The notes beneath the pieces were generated by a model, which worked only from the letters and a program-made list of their open reading frames with translations, was not told where the DNA came from and searched no databases. The translations under genes were made by a program, and so were the position numbers. 64,000 nt of DNA from Erodium maritimum (Eukaryota; Streptophyta; Magnoliopsida; Geraniales; Geraniaceae), in assembly GCA_963921825.1 (NCBI GenBank), contig OY997592.1:61090336-61154335 (forward strand). The letters run 5' to 3'. Each line of letters opens with the position of its first letter. Position 1 is the first letter of the stretch. This document shows, one piece after another, positions 1-11,882 of this stretch.

Positions 1-194
1 TTTCTTAGAAACTATAAAAAGCCGTCTAAACTCACGATTTCGTCAACTCATCCAAGCGTTGTCATTGTTGGTGTACATTACCCATGGTGCCTTCCTCGAC
101 GTTGAACTTATCCTCATTCTCAAGCAACCAAACCCAATGCTCGACGAGTTGACGGAATCGTGAGTTTGGACGGCTTTTTATAGTTTCTGAGAAA
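1..194. repeat. Inverted repeat (hairpin), probable MITE or foldback end
   Basis: Bases 1-52 are the reverse complement of 143-194 with four mismatches. Three of these would be G:U pairs if the + strand were transcribed. The spacer is about 90 bases and pairs only weakly. The left arm starts exactly at the window edge, so the element may extend further left and no target duplication can be judged. It lies 5' of the NAC exon, probably inside the preceding intron. No protein-coding content was seen. Confidence 0.75.
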
Positions 195-860
195 TTCCAA
201 ACCTATCATGTTAGGAATTGAGACCAAACGTTGGCCTGGGTTAGGATCTGATAATGAAACGTTTGTAAAGGTTAGGAAACAGAGTTTTCCCTTGAAAATA
301 TAACTTGAATCTAATTGACTCCTCTTAATCATAGGTATACGAGTTTTACAATTTGAAACCCTTTTGTTTATCCTTTTGTAAAGGTATTTTTGGGTTTTAC
401 AAAAATAAAAATCTGTTGATGATATTCACGAAACATGCATAGTTAACTACAATTTTTTTTAAATTATTTGCGTAAAAATAGTATTTATTCTATAACATAT
501 AACTTTTATAATCTTTGTAATTATGATATTTTATAGGGGTGACTCGATGTCCGTACCCTCACTTTTCGATTATTACTAAATCATAACGTAAACAAACGTT
601 CATTCTGATGTAGTAACTTTGACCGCAACGTTTGATATTCTTAATCATGGAGTCAGTCACATTTAACAAATTTCGATACATTTTGAGAATTAATTGGTGA
701 AACCTGTTATTATATGTAATACATTCCATACGTGTGAGTTATGATTTGATAATTGACTATAGTACAATGAGATGACATAGCGTTTTTTCCATTTAAAAAA
801 TAAAAAAAAAATTACTTATGTTTATGCTGAAATGGTTAGCTTGTAATATGGTGCATGTAG
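195..860. other. AT-rich stretch, probably NAC intron
   Basis: I find no NAC subdomain A or B exon here on either strand. The stretch is AT-rich and ends in an acceptor-like TGCATGTAG just before the NAC exon. The simplest reading is an intron whose upstream exons lie left of the window. Confidence 0.5.
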
Positions 861-1348
861 GTGTAAGCAAAGACGGGCAAATCCGGCACTTCTTCCACAA
901 GCCCTCCAAGGCATACACGACGGGAACAAGGAAGCGGAGAAAGGTGCACTCGGACGAGGACGGCGGCGAGACCAGGTGGCACAAGACCGGCAAAACCCGG
1001 CCGGTGTTTGTGGGAGGAGCCCTCAAAGGCTTCAAGAAAATTCTGGTGCTCTACACCAACTACGGCCGCCAGAGGAAGCCGGAGAAGACCAACTGGGTCA
1101 TGCACCAATACCACCTCGGCAACAACGAGGACGAGAAGGACGGTGAAGTGGTCGTTTCCAAGGTTTTTTACCAAACCCAACCCAGACAATGCCCTAAAGA
1201 TCCGTCCACGCCCGACCAGAATCTGAACAACGTTGTCAAGTCGATGGAATGTTACAACCCGTCGTTGTTGGCTTACGCTCGTATCAGTGCAAATATTTCT
1301 TCCCAACAAATTACTCGTAATATTGCTGACGGATCTAGGTATACCTGA
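861..1348 (+). CDS. NAC transcription factor, SND2/ANAC075 type, 3' exon only (partial)
   Basis: This exon encodes the second half of a NAC DNA-binding domain (subdomains C-E). It contains [20 protein letters not shown], then [34 protein letters not shown] and [14 protein letters not shown]. That wording is typical of the NAC073 (SND2), NAC075 and NAC010 group, which is linked to secondary-wall and vascular programmes. The exon should start at 861, after acceptor TGCATGTAG. The first two bases complete a split Gly codon (G-V-S-K-D-G), so upstream ATG codons at 818 and 848 are intronic. Subdomains A and B are outside the window. After QPRQC only about 50 residues precede TGA at 1346-1348, which is shorter than in many relatives. 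A possible donor (CTAG|GTATAC, near 1336) could join a further exon that I cannot identify. Confidence 0.88.
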
Positions 1349-1849
1349 ATTCGGACCGGTACAGTTTAGGAGATTTGAAGTAAATGGATTGGAGAGAAAC
1401 TAACAAAGTTTTATGTCTAGGTTCATTATTTGTGATATGGTATAGTTAATAAATTGCAGCTGAAAAATTATTTCCCAGTTAACTTATATTATAGTGAAAA
1501 TTACAATTCGTTGTTATTGTTATATCACTGCATATTCTTGTACCTTTGAAGAGCTTGCATATGAATATGCCCTTCAAATCATGTGTTTGAAGATAAATTT
1601 GCAAATTATTGAGCGATATCTGGTCTAAGGTATTGAAGAGCACATATAAAACTTACTTTATGTGTGAGCCAATCCAAACTTGCTCCGAGTGACCATGGGA
1701 TGTGCCACTACCGGAGCAAGAGAGTGAAAAGTGATTATATATATGTAGTATGTGATGTGGACATGGTGAAGACGGACCGTTTTTATCGGAGCGACACAAG
1801 AAATTCTGATGTCTTTTTTTCATAATTCAGCAAGAAATTATTCAATAGA
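1349..1849. other. Region 3' of the NAC exon, no gene seen
   Basis: AT-rich sequence with no convincing coding potential. It probably contains the 3' UTR of the NAC gene and the decayed left part of the LTR element that follows. Confidence 0.4.
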
Positions 1850-2407
1850 TTGCTGTTTTGATAGCCTTATCATGCTAAGAAGACTCCATAGTAAAAGTTT
1901 CATCATCATATTTATCAATTCTAATAATACTCTCAACAGTCAACAATAATGCAACTATATTTTTTTCTGGGTGATTCAGAACATCTTCGACGTCCATTAT
2001 ATTGCGATGATCCAACTGTTTGATCGAATTTCAAAGTTCTTGAGGGCTTTCACCACCTACTTGTTCATTGGAGTTCTCAAAAGCCATGTTATCTGTTTTT
2101 TGATTGATCGAAGTTTATAACGACTAAAGTTGTTCGCAATTGTAATTGTACGAACATCGATAATCCATACGTTCAACGAAGGTGAAAGGCGCAGCGGCGG
2201 CGACGGCGGCGGCTGAAGCGGAAGCGATATTTAGAGCGATAGAAGCTCTGATACCATGATAACAATTGTGTTAATTGTATTGAATTGAATAAATAAAAGC
2301 CTACAGTGTACATGTATATATAGTGGTGTTGCACCACTAGGGTTTCCTAAACCCGATGTTAACCCTAACGAACCACATGAGTTGGGCCTATACATTATAC
2401 TCTAACA
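1850..2407 (-). mobile_element. Short-LTR retroelement fragment (Copia or TRIM-like), fossil
   Basis: The 151-bp LTR lies at 2257-2407 on the minus strand. It has TG...CA ends and short inverted termini (TGTTA...TAACA). Next to it, at 2245-2256, is GCTCTGATACCA, the complement of the initiator tRNA-Met primer site TGGTATCAGAGC used by many plant retroelements. Leftward lies a GC-rich leader and degenerate gag-like sequence that fades near 1850. No second LTR was found. The element is a broken fossil, and the left limit is approximate. Confidence 0.72.
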
Positions 2408-3601
2408 CCATACATGCTGAAACCGTAATATTCATTGCATCTAGCACATTTATTTTTATTGTATTTGGAGCTCCTAATTCCACATTCCAAAAGGCTTCTA
2501 TTTGGTTCTCATAGATTCCCCGACTCAAGAGATGGTTTAGTTCAATAACATCAATTCATCTATCCATTCACCACATGTCATGTGAAAACAATGTTTTATA
2601 ATGACTAAATCACCCGAACAAAAGTTCAACCCAAAACTAATCCGAACCATGAATTCGATTTAGCGAAATTAAAATAAAATGTAAAAGGAAGAAAACTTGA
2701 ATCATCATGGGAGATCACATCAAAGCAAAAGTAAAGAAAATCACAATAGCATGAATTCATATATCCAAACATTACATGTCATGAGAAAAAAAAAGGTTAT
2801 ATAATAGAATCAACGATGTCTCAGTACAACCAAGAAATGGGACAAGAATCACGAAGAAATAAGGGATTATATTTAGAGAGTACTCTACCTATACACTCCA
2901 TCTTCCTGTCAATCTTCTTCTTGGAACGTCGTTTTGGTTGCTCTTGCTCTGAACGACCTTTGAATGTCGAATATCACTCGCTCCAAGGCTAGTACATCAC
3001 CTTTAAACATCATACTAACTTTCAAGTAGAAAATCTCTCTAGTGGCCTCAAAGATGTATGAGAGCTCTCATATTCCGGAACCCAAGGCCTCTATTTATAG
3101 GCTCAGCTGACCACCCTACACAGCGTATAGAACGTTCCCTCGCGTCTTGTAACATGTGTAAACTACATGGCGTGAAGGTATCACGTCGTAGGTGATGATC
3201 TCGTCACAGTGTGAAGGGAAGAAGAGGGGATTTACGGTGTGCCAACTAAGGTGCACAATGTGTAGCCCAATACCCTAGTCCATCCTTTGTCGAGACGTTG
3301 TCACTTGTCCACTCCTACACGGTGTGGAGGTTGAGGCTTTACGACATTGAACTTCATGAGAATTGTCTTCTTCACCTTCTTTCTTTGGTGTTGGCTTGAC
3401 TCAGCTTCCAAAAGTCTTAGCTCAGCTCTCTCGTTGTGGGGTCCTCGCACTACCTATAAGGGAGGAACGCATAGAGCATAAAGACGAAAACAAAAAAGGA
3501 AAATAAAACATGTATTATATGTTAAGTAATGATGGAAACAGTTATAAATGTGGGAAATTGTCATTAAATAACACATACCCAATAGCAGTTACAAGAACAG
3601 A
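2408..3601. other. Intergenic, no gene recognised
   Basis: Low coding potential on both strands. The part at about 2880-3480 is somewhat richer in GC and looks like old repeat sequence, but I could not assign a family. Confidence 0.35.
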
Positions 3602-3606
3602 GCTAT

Positions 3607-6600
3607 TGTCATGCCCCAAATCCGGTATTGACCGGACCCGAGACGTGACTTAGTGAAATTAAATAAAGCAGTAAAAAGAGATAAATAATATCTGATTAAG
3701 ATGAAATATTATAAAACAACGGAGGTTCGAAACCCTGAGTTCTACGCTCAATCAAATACATAAGTCCAAAAATAAACGGTACGTCTCTACACAACATAAA
3801 CCAAGGGTAAATCCCGGACCCTCGCTAGCCCCATGCTCCGTGATGTCCTCTACTCCAAGTCACAACTAAAACCTGTAGAAAACACAGTAAGGGGTGAGCT
3901 TGACGCTCAGTAGGGAAAAACACAAAAAATACCCCATTTCAGATTTACCAGATAGCCTTTCCACATTTTACAGTATATAAAAAAAATTGATAAAACGATA
4001 CGACCCTTAGACCCCTTAAAGAGAAAGCCCCCATTTTACCTGACACTCACCAATTCAATCATACCAACTTTAACTCAACACCAACCATTTGAATAAGGCA
4101 CACATCAAAGGAAACAATCCAATTAAGACACCCAATTACACTTCTATAATACCCTTTGACACTTAAAATGAGAAAGCGACAACGAGAACATGTAATCCAA
4201 ATTAAACAACATTCACTTTACCCGACCACAAACTATCTCGGAAATCCTCGTCCAAAGCCCCTTCACAACTGACTCACGGATAACCACAAAGACGACACTT
4301 TAACTTACACGGAAGCCACACACATGAGCTCATCATCAAACAATCAAAATCAAGTCATTCGCGGCCACACACAACTTATAACAAGGAAACACCCAGAGCC
4401 ACAAACACAACAACACTCGTTCAATTCAAACATTTTCAAAACACACAACTCGTAACTCATGCACGGTCTCGGGAGCAACTCGCTCGGACTGGCGCAGCCG
4501 CACGCAACTTTCCCCTAACACAAAGTCAGGAGGGGCGGTCGACCCCATCGCGGCACACAGCATTTTACCGATCGACGGAAGGCAGGGAAATCGCCTCTTC
4601 GCGGCCTCATCTCTCGCGGCATCGCGGAACAACCTCATCGCGGCACAACACATCGTTTTACCGAGTGCTAGTCGGAAGGTAGGGAAACCACCTCTTCGCG
4701 GGACACAGCGTTTTATCGACTCACGGTCGGAAGGTAGAGAAACCACCTTTCTCATGTAACCACAGCACAACACAATATCACCCTTCACCGATTGTGCGCC
4801 GGAAGGTACGATACACCTAACAGAAGTACATCTCTCACACTTTACCGGCCGCGCATCGGAAGGTACAACACCCTCTCAGGCACAACTCAACCAAATATCA
4901 CCAGAACAATCACAATCAAAATCACAATCATAATCACAACTACAGGTAACCACAGTACCACCACCACAATCATGATCACGTCGGTCTATCACTCACCCGA
5001 CCATATCACAAAAAATGATTCACATCATAACCATCACGGCACACTGGCCCACACATAGCAACGACATGTTACACCGAATATAATATGCTTTGACCCTTAA
5101 TTACACACACAACTGTTCCGCACTTACCATCACTTACTGACACCACACTCCATGTGGTAACTCCACCGGCTTAACCGGTATTCGTTCCCCAACATCCCCA
5201 AATCAACAGATTATATAAACAGGAATACAATCACCCAATCACTAATATGCATCACAAAGTTCAACTCTACTCGTTTCCATGTTCGTTACTTAATTAACCG
5301 TTCAAGCATCACAGAGCACACAAGCAGATACATTCAGCAAACAATCCTACGGGCGTGACATGGCCCGATTCTACCAGCACGACAATTTCCAAAGACAGAA
5401 TCGTAAATGTTCACAATTTATACGTCTACGCTAGTTATTCACATCCTACATGCATACTAGTTCTTTAACCGGTTATTAGGTTTCCCTATATGCAATCTAG
5501 TACATCCGAAATAAAGCGGGTTTCGAGGTAATCCCTACCTCAAGAAGAACCACAGCTACGTCTCCTAGTTGCTGATGTCTGGGCCTACCTCCGGTCTTCT
5601 CCGTGCTCGGGGTAAAGGCATGGTTTTAACACAAAAGGGACGGTCATCAGTCCCGGTCCAATCTGTAACGGTCCTCAAATTTTATTAAATTAAGTCCAAT
5701 AGTTCGTTTTCCAAACGTCCTTTAGAAGTCTGATAAGTCCTTTAGAAGTCCGATAAGTCCTTTGCATTTATCTGATTTTAAACCAATTTAAATTAATTAA
5801 TATTTTAATTAATTGGTCAGACCCGGATCTGACCTGAGTCCGAAACCCGAACCCGAGTTCGACCCGAGTCTGACCCGCCCAGACTCAGACCCGGACCTGA
5901 CCCGAGCCCGACCCAGACCCGGTCCAGACCCAGTACAGGATCCGGACCCAAGCCTGATCCATGTCCAGGCCCAAGGCCCATATCAGTCCAGGCCCATGTC
6001 CAGGGCCCGTTCCTTTGTCCGAACTAACCCGAGCCCAATCTGACTGGAGCCCAAGACCTAGGCCCGACCCAAGGCCCGTCAGAGGGGGGCTAGGGTTTGG
6101 TCTTCGTCCGGCCTCACTCTGGCAACGGTGGCGGCGACGGCGGCGCTCGAGGGAGTTCTTCACGGCGGCGGAGAGGCGTCAGGAGCTCGGGGAAGGCGAG
6201 GGGGAGGTTTTTGGAGCGAGGCTGGAGCCTCTCCGGCCAGATCTGACGCCGTGAGAACTCGCCGGCGTAGAAAGTTCCATATCTGAAGCGCGTGACTCCT
6301 GCGAGCCCTTTTCGACCAGAAACGACCTCCTCGAGCTCGCGTGGGTGCAAAAATCTGGGAAAGTGAGGACGAGGGAGGTGAAAAGGGTCGAGACAGTAGC
6401 TCACCGTCTCAGATTCACGCGGTTCCGGCGAGGCGAAGCTCGAGACGTGCGCGGCGGCGCTGGTTCGTGATGAGTCGAGGAAAAAGAAGACGGAGGCGAG
6501 AGGGTTTCTGGGTTCTGAGTGCAAGGGAGGGTCGTCTGTGTAAGTAGTAGGAAGGAGAAGAGGAAGGGAGAGCTCCAGCGACTGGTTCTTGTTCGAGCAC

Positions 6601-6898
6601 GAGAGGACGCGAGGGGAAGGAGATGAGATCTCGGGAAGCGTGCGACAAAACTGAAGAGGAAGAGACAGCTTCTAGGGTTAGAGGAGAGGGCTTGGGCTCC
6701 GGGCGAGTTGGGCCTGGCGTGCGCGGGTTGGGCCTAGCCTGGCTCGGCCCAAAAGGGTTGGGTCTGGGCTAGCCCAATCCTCTCTTCCTTCCCCTTTTTT
6801 TTTGATTTTTTTTTTGAAATCGCTCCAAAAATAAATCCGTTCTCAACCCTCGATATTCCAACAAGTTATTTAAACCGTTAAATTTCCTGGTCTTTACA
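3607..6898 (-). mobile_element. Solo LTR A, Ty3/gypsy Tekay/Del-like
   Basis: The 3.3-kb block runs from TGTCATGCCCCAAATCC to GGTCTTTACA and is flanked by the 5-bp duplication GCTAT (3602-3606 and 6899-6903). Orientation is minus: read that way it ends in GGATTTGGGGCATGACA, the usual 3' end of Tekay-type LTRs. It also contains the conserved ACTGAGCGTCAAGCTCACCCC stretch near 3890-3915. No internal region remains, so it is a solo LTR left by LTR-LTR recombination. A short-unit repeat array lies at 4540-4800. A GC-rich block at 5815-6780 corresponds to the 5' (U3) part. It is a fossil, and open frames inside it are not genes. Confidence 0.88.
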
Positions 6899-6903
6899 GC
6901 TAT

Positions 6904-7990
6904 AATGGTCTGATGAGTGTCGCTAAAGTATAGCTGCAGTAGCAGTCGCGACCATCGGAACAACTACTGAGGACTGGAAGGCATGACCAGCCTTTAAACT
7001 AGATATTGGTTGTGCGTAATAAGACTAAATAATCTCGTGAGAATCCAACTGACATCGTCCTCCCTATAATATCAGCAAAGGCTCTATAAAATGTGTAAGT
7101 ACTGGGTTCCAACATGGTAGAAGATCGTTGTTTTGATACTTGGTGGAGCCCGGTTTACCCCATGGTCGGTGAGAAAGTAGTACATGTAGTTCTCTCATCG
7201 ACCTCTCTACTGCTCATCGAGATAGGTGAGACTGCATGGCACCCCTCGCCCGTATTCTTAATGCTATGAAAATGTCAACATTCCCATTGGTTTCCTCTAA
7301 GGGGGATCTTGAGCCTCAGTAACCGTCGCCCGGACTTGATCCGTCAGCCTCTGTTCAAACGCTGATGTTTGAACAATACCTCGAGCCTGCACCACGTCTG
7401 CTTGGAATCGTGCAGTAGTTCGATGTTTCTCCTGCTCAGGTGACAACGCTGCTCTCAGCTTCCATCCCTCCCCCCAGCACGAGCGTCGCCGTCACCAGTA
7501 ATCATCGTGCCTACTCCTTTCTAGTGTGTGGTGGTTGTCCAAAATGCTTGAGAAACCAAACTTGACGCCCACAAAGGGGACGATATTCACTCCCCACCCC
7601 TACCTGCTGTAGGAGACGAGAAGTTACCCCGTCCCCCAGCGATGGACCGAAAATCCACGGACTTTCCGACCTATTGAAACTCCGGTTGTCCCTGCTACCT
7701 CCATTGTTGCCATCAATCCTTTTATATGCGCCACCACCCCGTCTCTCATGCGTGAAGAAGAGCTAAGGCTAGCGCTTGGATTTCTAAATATGATTATGTG
7801 TGTTATTTAATAAGTAGTTATGCCTCCGATAATTGACAGCTCAGATGAAGGCGTTGAACTATCTAGCTGAGCTCCAAACCATATACATCCACCAAAACGA
7901 TACGCAACACAAAGGGTCCACGCTTCAATTACCACACTGCCCTATTTTTACACTTTCAAAAGCAAGAACAATGCACAAAACACATGATTT
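6904..7990. other. Intergenic, unclassified repeat-like sequence
   Basis: The interval at 7100-7760 is GC-richer than its surroundings and reads like a decayed retroelement piece, but no domain could be recognised. No host gene was seen. Confidence 0.35.
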
Positions 7991-8000
7991 ATACATTTAA

Positions 8001-8325
8001 GAGATAACCATGGGTCCTAACCCACTTGAGGTTTGTTTTGGCGATCTTAACTGAGCTTGATCTTTCCTTACACTTCCCAACTGTGACATTTTCATTTTTT
8101 ACGCAAACTAACATTTTCCGTCTATTTTGACGATTCCGTTAAAAAAATGCTACTGTGCACGTGACCAACACGTGTCAAAAACCTAACGGAATCCGTTAAA
8201 ATAGACGGAAATTGTTAGTTTTCGCAAAAAAAAAGTCAAACGTAGTTGGGAAGTGCAAGAAAAAGTTAGGCCTAGTTAAGATCGCCAAAATAAACCTCAA
8301 GGTGGACTAAGACGCATGGTTTCCC
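8001..8325. mobile_element. Mutator-like MITE (long inverted repeat)
   Basis: The 325-bp element is flanked by the 10-bp direct repeat ATACATTTAA (7991-8000 and 8326-8335), the duplication size expected for Mutator-like elements. The termini read GAGATAACCATG and, from the other side, GGGAAACCATG. The arms keep pairing far inwards, through the CTTGAGG, GGCGATCTTAACT and CTTCCCAACT stretches and the TCCGTCTATTTTGACG region. It has no coding capacity. The right duplication copy ends 3 bases from the DUF599 stop codon, so the element makes up nearly all of that gene's proximal 3' UTR. Confidence 0.88.
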
Positions 8326-8338
8326 ATACATTTAACTA

Positions 8339-9028
8339 CTAAATCGGTAGCATTTTACTTGGATGGCCATGTCGATGCAACGGGGTCTTGTTGTTGTCAA
8401 GGTAATGGAGAATTATAACCATAACTACGGAGGAAGCAAACATAGGTATGGGACCAAAAAACCACAACAACAAATTAAGTGCAAAATAAAGAGCCCTAAA
8501 GCCGGCGGACCAGAAGTCGCCGCCCCTTATGACGGCCAACTTAACGCTGTCGACGGGCACGTCGCTGTCCGGAATGCTTATCAAGTAATTAGCATGCACG
8601 AAGTGCCTCGTGGATTGGACGAAACACGAGAAGGCGAGTAGAAAGCAGGTCAGCAAGCTTATGTACTTGACCGACACGGTGGCCGGACTCGTGTCCCCGT
8701 AGATCACCTGGCTCCGCAGCAGGTCGTCGGTGCTGCTCCCGAGCCATGTTCCGATCAGGGAGCTCAGGGCCAGCGAGATGGAGCACAGGTAGGTTGCGGC
8801 GGAGATATTGGAGCCGAGTACAGATAGAGCTATATTTGCGTCCCTGTCGCGTGCCTTCATGATTCTATCCACCCAAGCTCTCTTGTCGTTGTTCTCGAAG
8901 CCAATGGCTGTGGTGTGAGGGAGGTTTAGGTACCTGTAGAGGAGGTAGAGATGGTAACCCATCATGATCAGCAACCCACTTGGGACGAGAACCACGTCCA
9001 AGTATTGCTCGTGAAACTCAAAACCCAT
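8339..9028 (-). CDS. DUF599 family membrane protein, intronless
   Basis: The complete 229-residue ORF belongs to the plant DUF599 family (PF04654), whose molecular function is not established. The start is MGFEFHEQYLDVVLVPSGLL, with hydrophobic segments at about residues 12-32, 68-92, 118-138 and 183-212, so an integral membrane protein is expected. Family hallmarks visible are GYHLYLLYRY near 24-33, the Asn-rich AIGFENNDKRAWV, RDANIALSVLGSNISAATYL, and the later RHFVHANYLIS and FWSAGFRALYFALNLLLWFFGP. Most relatives are also single-exon and of similar length. No frame break is seen. A Mutator-like MITE lies immediately behind the stop codon. The gene stands alone and reads leftwards. Confidence 0.92.
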   Translation of the reverse strand: MGFEFHEQYLDVVLVPSGLLIMMGYHLYLLYRYLNLPHTTAIGFENNDKRAWVDRIMKARDRDANIALSVLGSNISAATYLCSISLALSSLIGTWLGSSTDDLLRSQVIYGDTSPATVSVKYISLLTCFLLAFSCFVQSTRHFVHANYLISIPDSDVPVDSVKLAVIRGGDFWSAGFRALYFALNLLLWFFGPIPMFASSVVMVIILHYLDNNKTPLHRHGHPSKMLPI

Positions 9029-9566
9029 TTCTTTGTTTCGAGTTTCTTCTTCCGAGGAGTTTTGGGATTTAAGGTTGATTGTGTAACATGTTTTTTTTTA
9101 AAAGGTTTTTCTTGCACTTGTGGTGTTGTGTAGTTTAAGGTTTTCGTGGGGTTTTGAAGTTACTTGGTCGTTGCTTTGAGGAATATCCTTAGAGGACACT
9201 CAATAGAGTTGTGCCAATATACATGTGGCAATATACTTTAATTTATCATATGGTTGATATTGGACCAACATAAATCAATTCATTTATATGATGTATGTTA
9301 TGTGTGCAAGACTTATTTTATTAGGAGAATGTTGAAACGACAACTCTGTTATTGCCCACCATGCCCTATGATCTGGAAGCTAAAAGGGATTAGAGCTCCA
9401 GCTAATCAAGGTTTTAAAAAAAATATTAAAGCTAAGCTTTTTATCAAACAAATCTTGCTCTAGGTGAAGTTTTATATCTAACTATCTATCTTAAATTATT
9501 TTCAATGGTTTCAATATGCATGATCTAATAATCCAAAAAACATATATATTTTGAATAATTTGTTGG
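9029..9566. other. Upstream region of the DUF599 gene
   Basis: AT-rich sequence that should hold the promoter and 5' UTR of the leftward DUF599 gene. No convincing TATA box could be chosen. Short ORFs here have no recognisable content. Confidence 0.35.
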
Positions 9567-9861
9567 GTTAATTACGACGGACTATGTTACCCTATTCACG
9601 TATTTAGTTTACGACTTAAAAATATAAATATTACTCATAACTACCCTAACGTTAACTCACTTTTACATTTTGGAAATCTTATTGGCCATAATTTACATAT
9701 GTTCCTCTTATACTTTTCTGTCGATGGAAAATTAAGGAAAATAAAAAAAAATACATAATTGTAAAAATATGTCAACATTAAGGTAGTCATGACTAATATT
9801 TATACTTTTGGGTAGTAGACAGAAATACGTAGATACGTTAGGATAATCAGTCGTAATTAAC
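9567..9861. mobile_element. MITE with about 50-bp terminal inverted repeats
   Basis: The left end GTTAATTACGACGGACTATG matches the reverse complement of the right end, GTTAATTACGACTGATTATC. Similarity continues over about 50 bases (TACGTATTT shared). The interior is AT-rich without coding capacity. A clear target duplication was not found: only TAATTT is shared near both flanks. I therefore leave the superfamily open (Mutator-like or similar). Confidence 0.65.
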
Positions 9862-10238
9862 TTTAATTTAATAGACGGCATTCTTTTTATAAATGAAAAC
9901 AAGAAATCAATAGTCTCACGTTTATATGCAAGCATTGTTCCCCAAAATCAATAGAGTTATCATTAATATAACCTCCAGCTGTATCTATATGTTCTCTAGT
10001 ATATTTATTTTGAACATTGAACATATGTATTAATAAAATAAAATATCCGAGGACGCCAACCCTGAAAAGGGCAATCAGAGGAAATAAAATCCAACTGAAA
10101 TTAGTGTAGCATGAGAAAATTTAACATCGTGGGATTGATCGTAAAATAAAACAAAAATTCATTTACTGAACCACTCCATAGGTGTCGCCAAGATGTTGTT
10201 GTGATAGCGGCCGAAACAACCGGTACAATTGCCCACCT

Positions 10239-10865
10239 GACAAACATCGCTCGAGATAAAGACCGAGGAGAGTATGACATGGGTATGAGCGTCGAGCATA
10301 ATGATGACATCCTACCTAACCCATAGTTGGGAGGTACAAACACCAACTACCCACCCAATAATGGGGAGGACTTGGACTCCCCCCTCCGTCGGACCATGAT
10401 GCTCAAGTTCCAAGAATCCCCCAACCAGTTCAAATAAGCTCCAGTATGAGCGCATCTCCATGGTTTGCTTCAACTATGGCCATTTGGGACATTTGTTCCA
10501 TGAATGCTCGCACGCTGCACTAGGGATACCCCGGTTTAATATATCCTTAGTGTCCGATCAGAATACGCTCTACGACACCACTTCAACTCAGACTGGCCAA
10601 GTCCAGATATCCCACGTATCCAAGCACCACCCTGACCTAACCTCCCCTTGGTTTTGGACCGGCGGGGCCACATAACCTTGCACCACCACTAACAACAGAC
10701 GTCTTACCTAAGAACCAAGTGTATTCATGAAGGGAAATTGCACACTTGACAAACATGGTCCAGGGTAGAGACCGAGGAAGGTATGACATGGGTACGAGCG
10801 TCGAGCATAACGCCAACATCCTTCCTAACCAACTGTTGGGAGGGACAAACACCAATTAGGTCCTA
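10239..10865. repeat. Direct repeat, about 120 bp, two copies 509 bp apart
   Basis: Copy one is 10239-10355 and copy two 10748-10865. Both contain TATGACATGGGTA, GAGCGTCGAGCATAA and ACAAACACCAA. They diverge by scattered substitutions, so the duplication is old. The repeats flank the LINE zinc-knuckle coding segment. Confidence 0.75.
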
Positions 10866-11188
10866 CCCACCCCACAATTTAGAAGAATATGCACTATCTG
10901 GGACCCGACTACGGGGTCGTGCATTATATAGAAACCAACCCCATTCAACATGGAATCGTCGATGGAGCATATGGCTCCCAAAGGAATAAGGTAGTGCAGT
11001 AGAGGGGAAGGTCACAAATCATTGAGACAAAGAAGATGACAATAAGGAAGAGGGACTTATGCCCAACTGCACAGGTGTTGTAGAAGAATTCCAGGAACAT
11101 CAGGCGATGTCTACAAACAACTTCGTCAAGGTCAATGAGAGGTCATCATTAAGGGACACGGGGTATTGGGGAGGAAAAGCGTCCCGAC

Positions 11189-11882
11189 TAGGGCTGAGCA
11201 AAAAACCGACCATCACCGGAAACCGGTCGTGTCCGGCCGTTCCCGTAACCAGAATATCCGAAACCGGTCTTACCCGAGCCAAAGCTGGTTTGAAAATCCC
11301 TGAACTGGAGGTCAATAGGCGGTCAACGGTTTGGGTGAGCCAAACCGGTGGTGATCAAAAAAACCGGTCTTACCCGGTCAATGCCCGTCCATTGGACCTT
11401 GAATTTGATTTTTTGTTGTAATAGGTCGATTTCAGTTTACTTAAAACTGATTTTTTTGTTCAACTTTTTTGTGTTGTACAACAAAAATGGTTTCTTAGAC
11501 CGTGTTGTGTAAGACGATGTTTTATATAATTATGAGGTATTAGTTGTAGAAATTGTTGTGTTTTGTTTGAGTGTTTGAAATCTCTAAACTAAAATCAGTT
11601 TTTATAATAGGCAGGTTTATGGAATTAAGTTAAATTGTGTGAAATTCAGTTTGAATCGTAGGAATTAAGTTGAATGTTTATTTCAGTAGGCCCAATAAGA
11701 AGCCCATTGGGCTTGGGTTGGTTGGTTATAACCGTCCCCGGCCGGTAGTGAGGACGGGCGGTTATCGGCCTTCCCTTTAGCGACCGGTGATGGGGATGGG
11801 TACGGGTTTTATGTAACCGGGAAAAACGGTTTGGGTAATGGGTTTAGGATTTTAGGCGGCAATCGGCCGATGCTCACCCCTA
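11189..11882. mobile_element. Non-autonomous hAT element
   Basis: The 694-bp element has termini TAGGGCTGAGCA and, from the other side, TAGGGGTGAGCA, a hAT signature. It is flanked by the perfect 8-bp duplication GTCCCGAC (11181-11188 and 11883-11890), the hAT duplication size. The subterminal parts are rich in ACCGG and CCGGT motifs, and the middle is AT-rich. There is no transposase. The short ORFs inside it are not genes. Confidence 0.9.

Noticed and set aside
836-1309. 157-residue minus-strand ORF over the NAC exon
   Set aside because: It is the shadow of the NAC coding frame and has no recognisable content.
5813-6524. Several overlapping ORFs with Pro/Arg/Asp repeats
   Set aside because: They lie in the GC-rich 5' part of solo LTR A; a similar block occurs in LTR D. 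They reflect composition.
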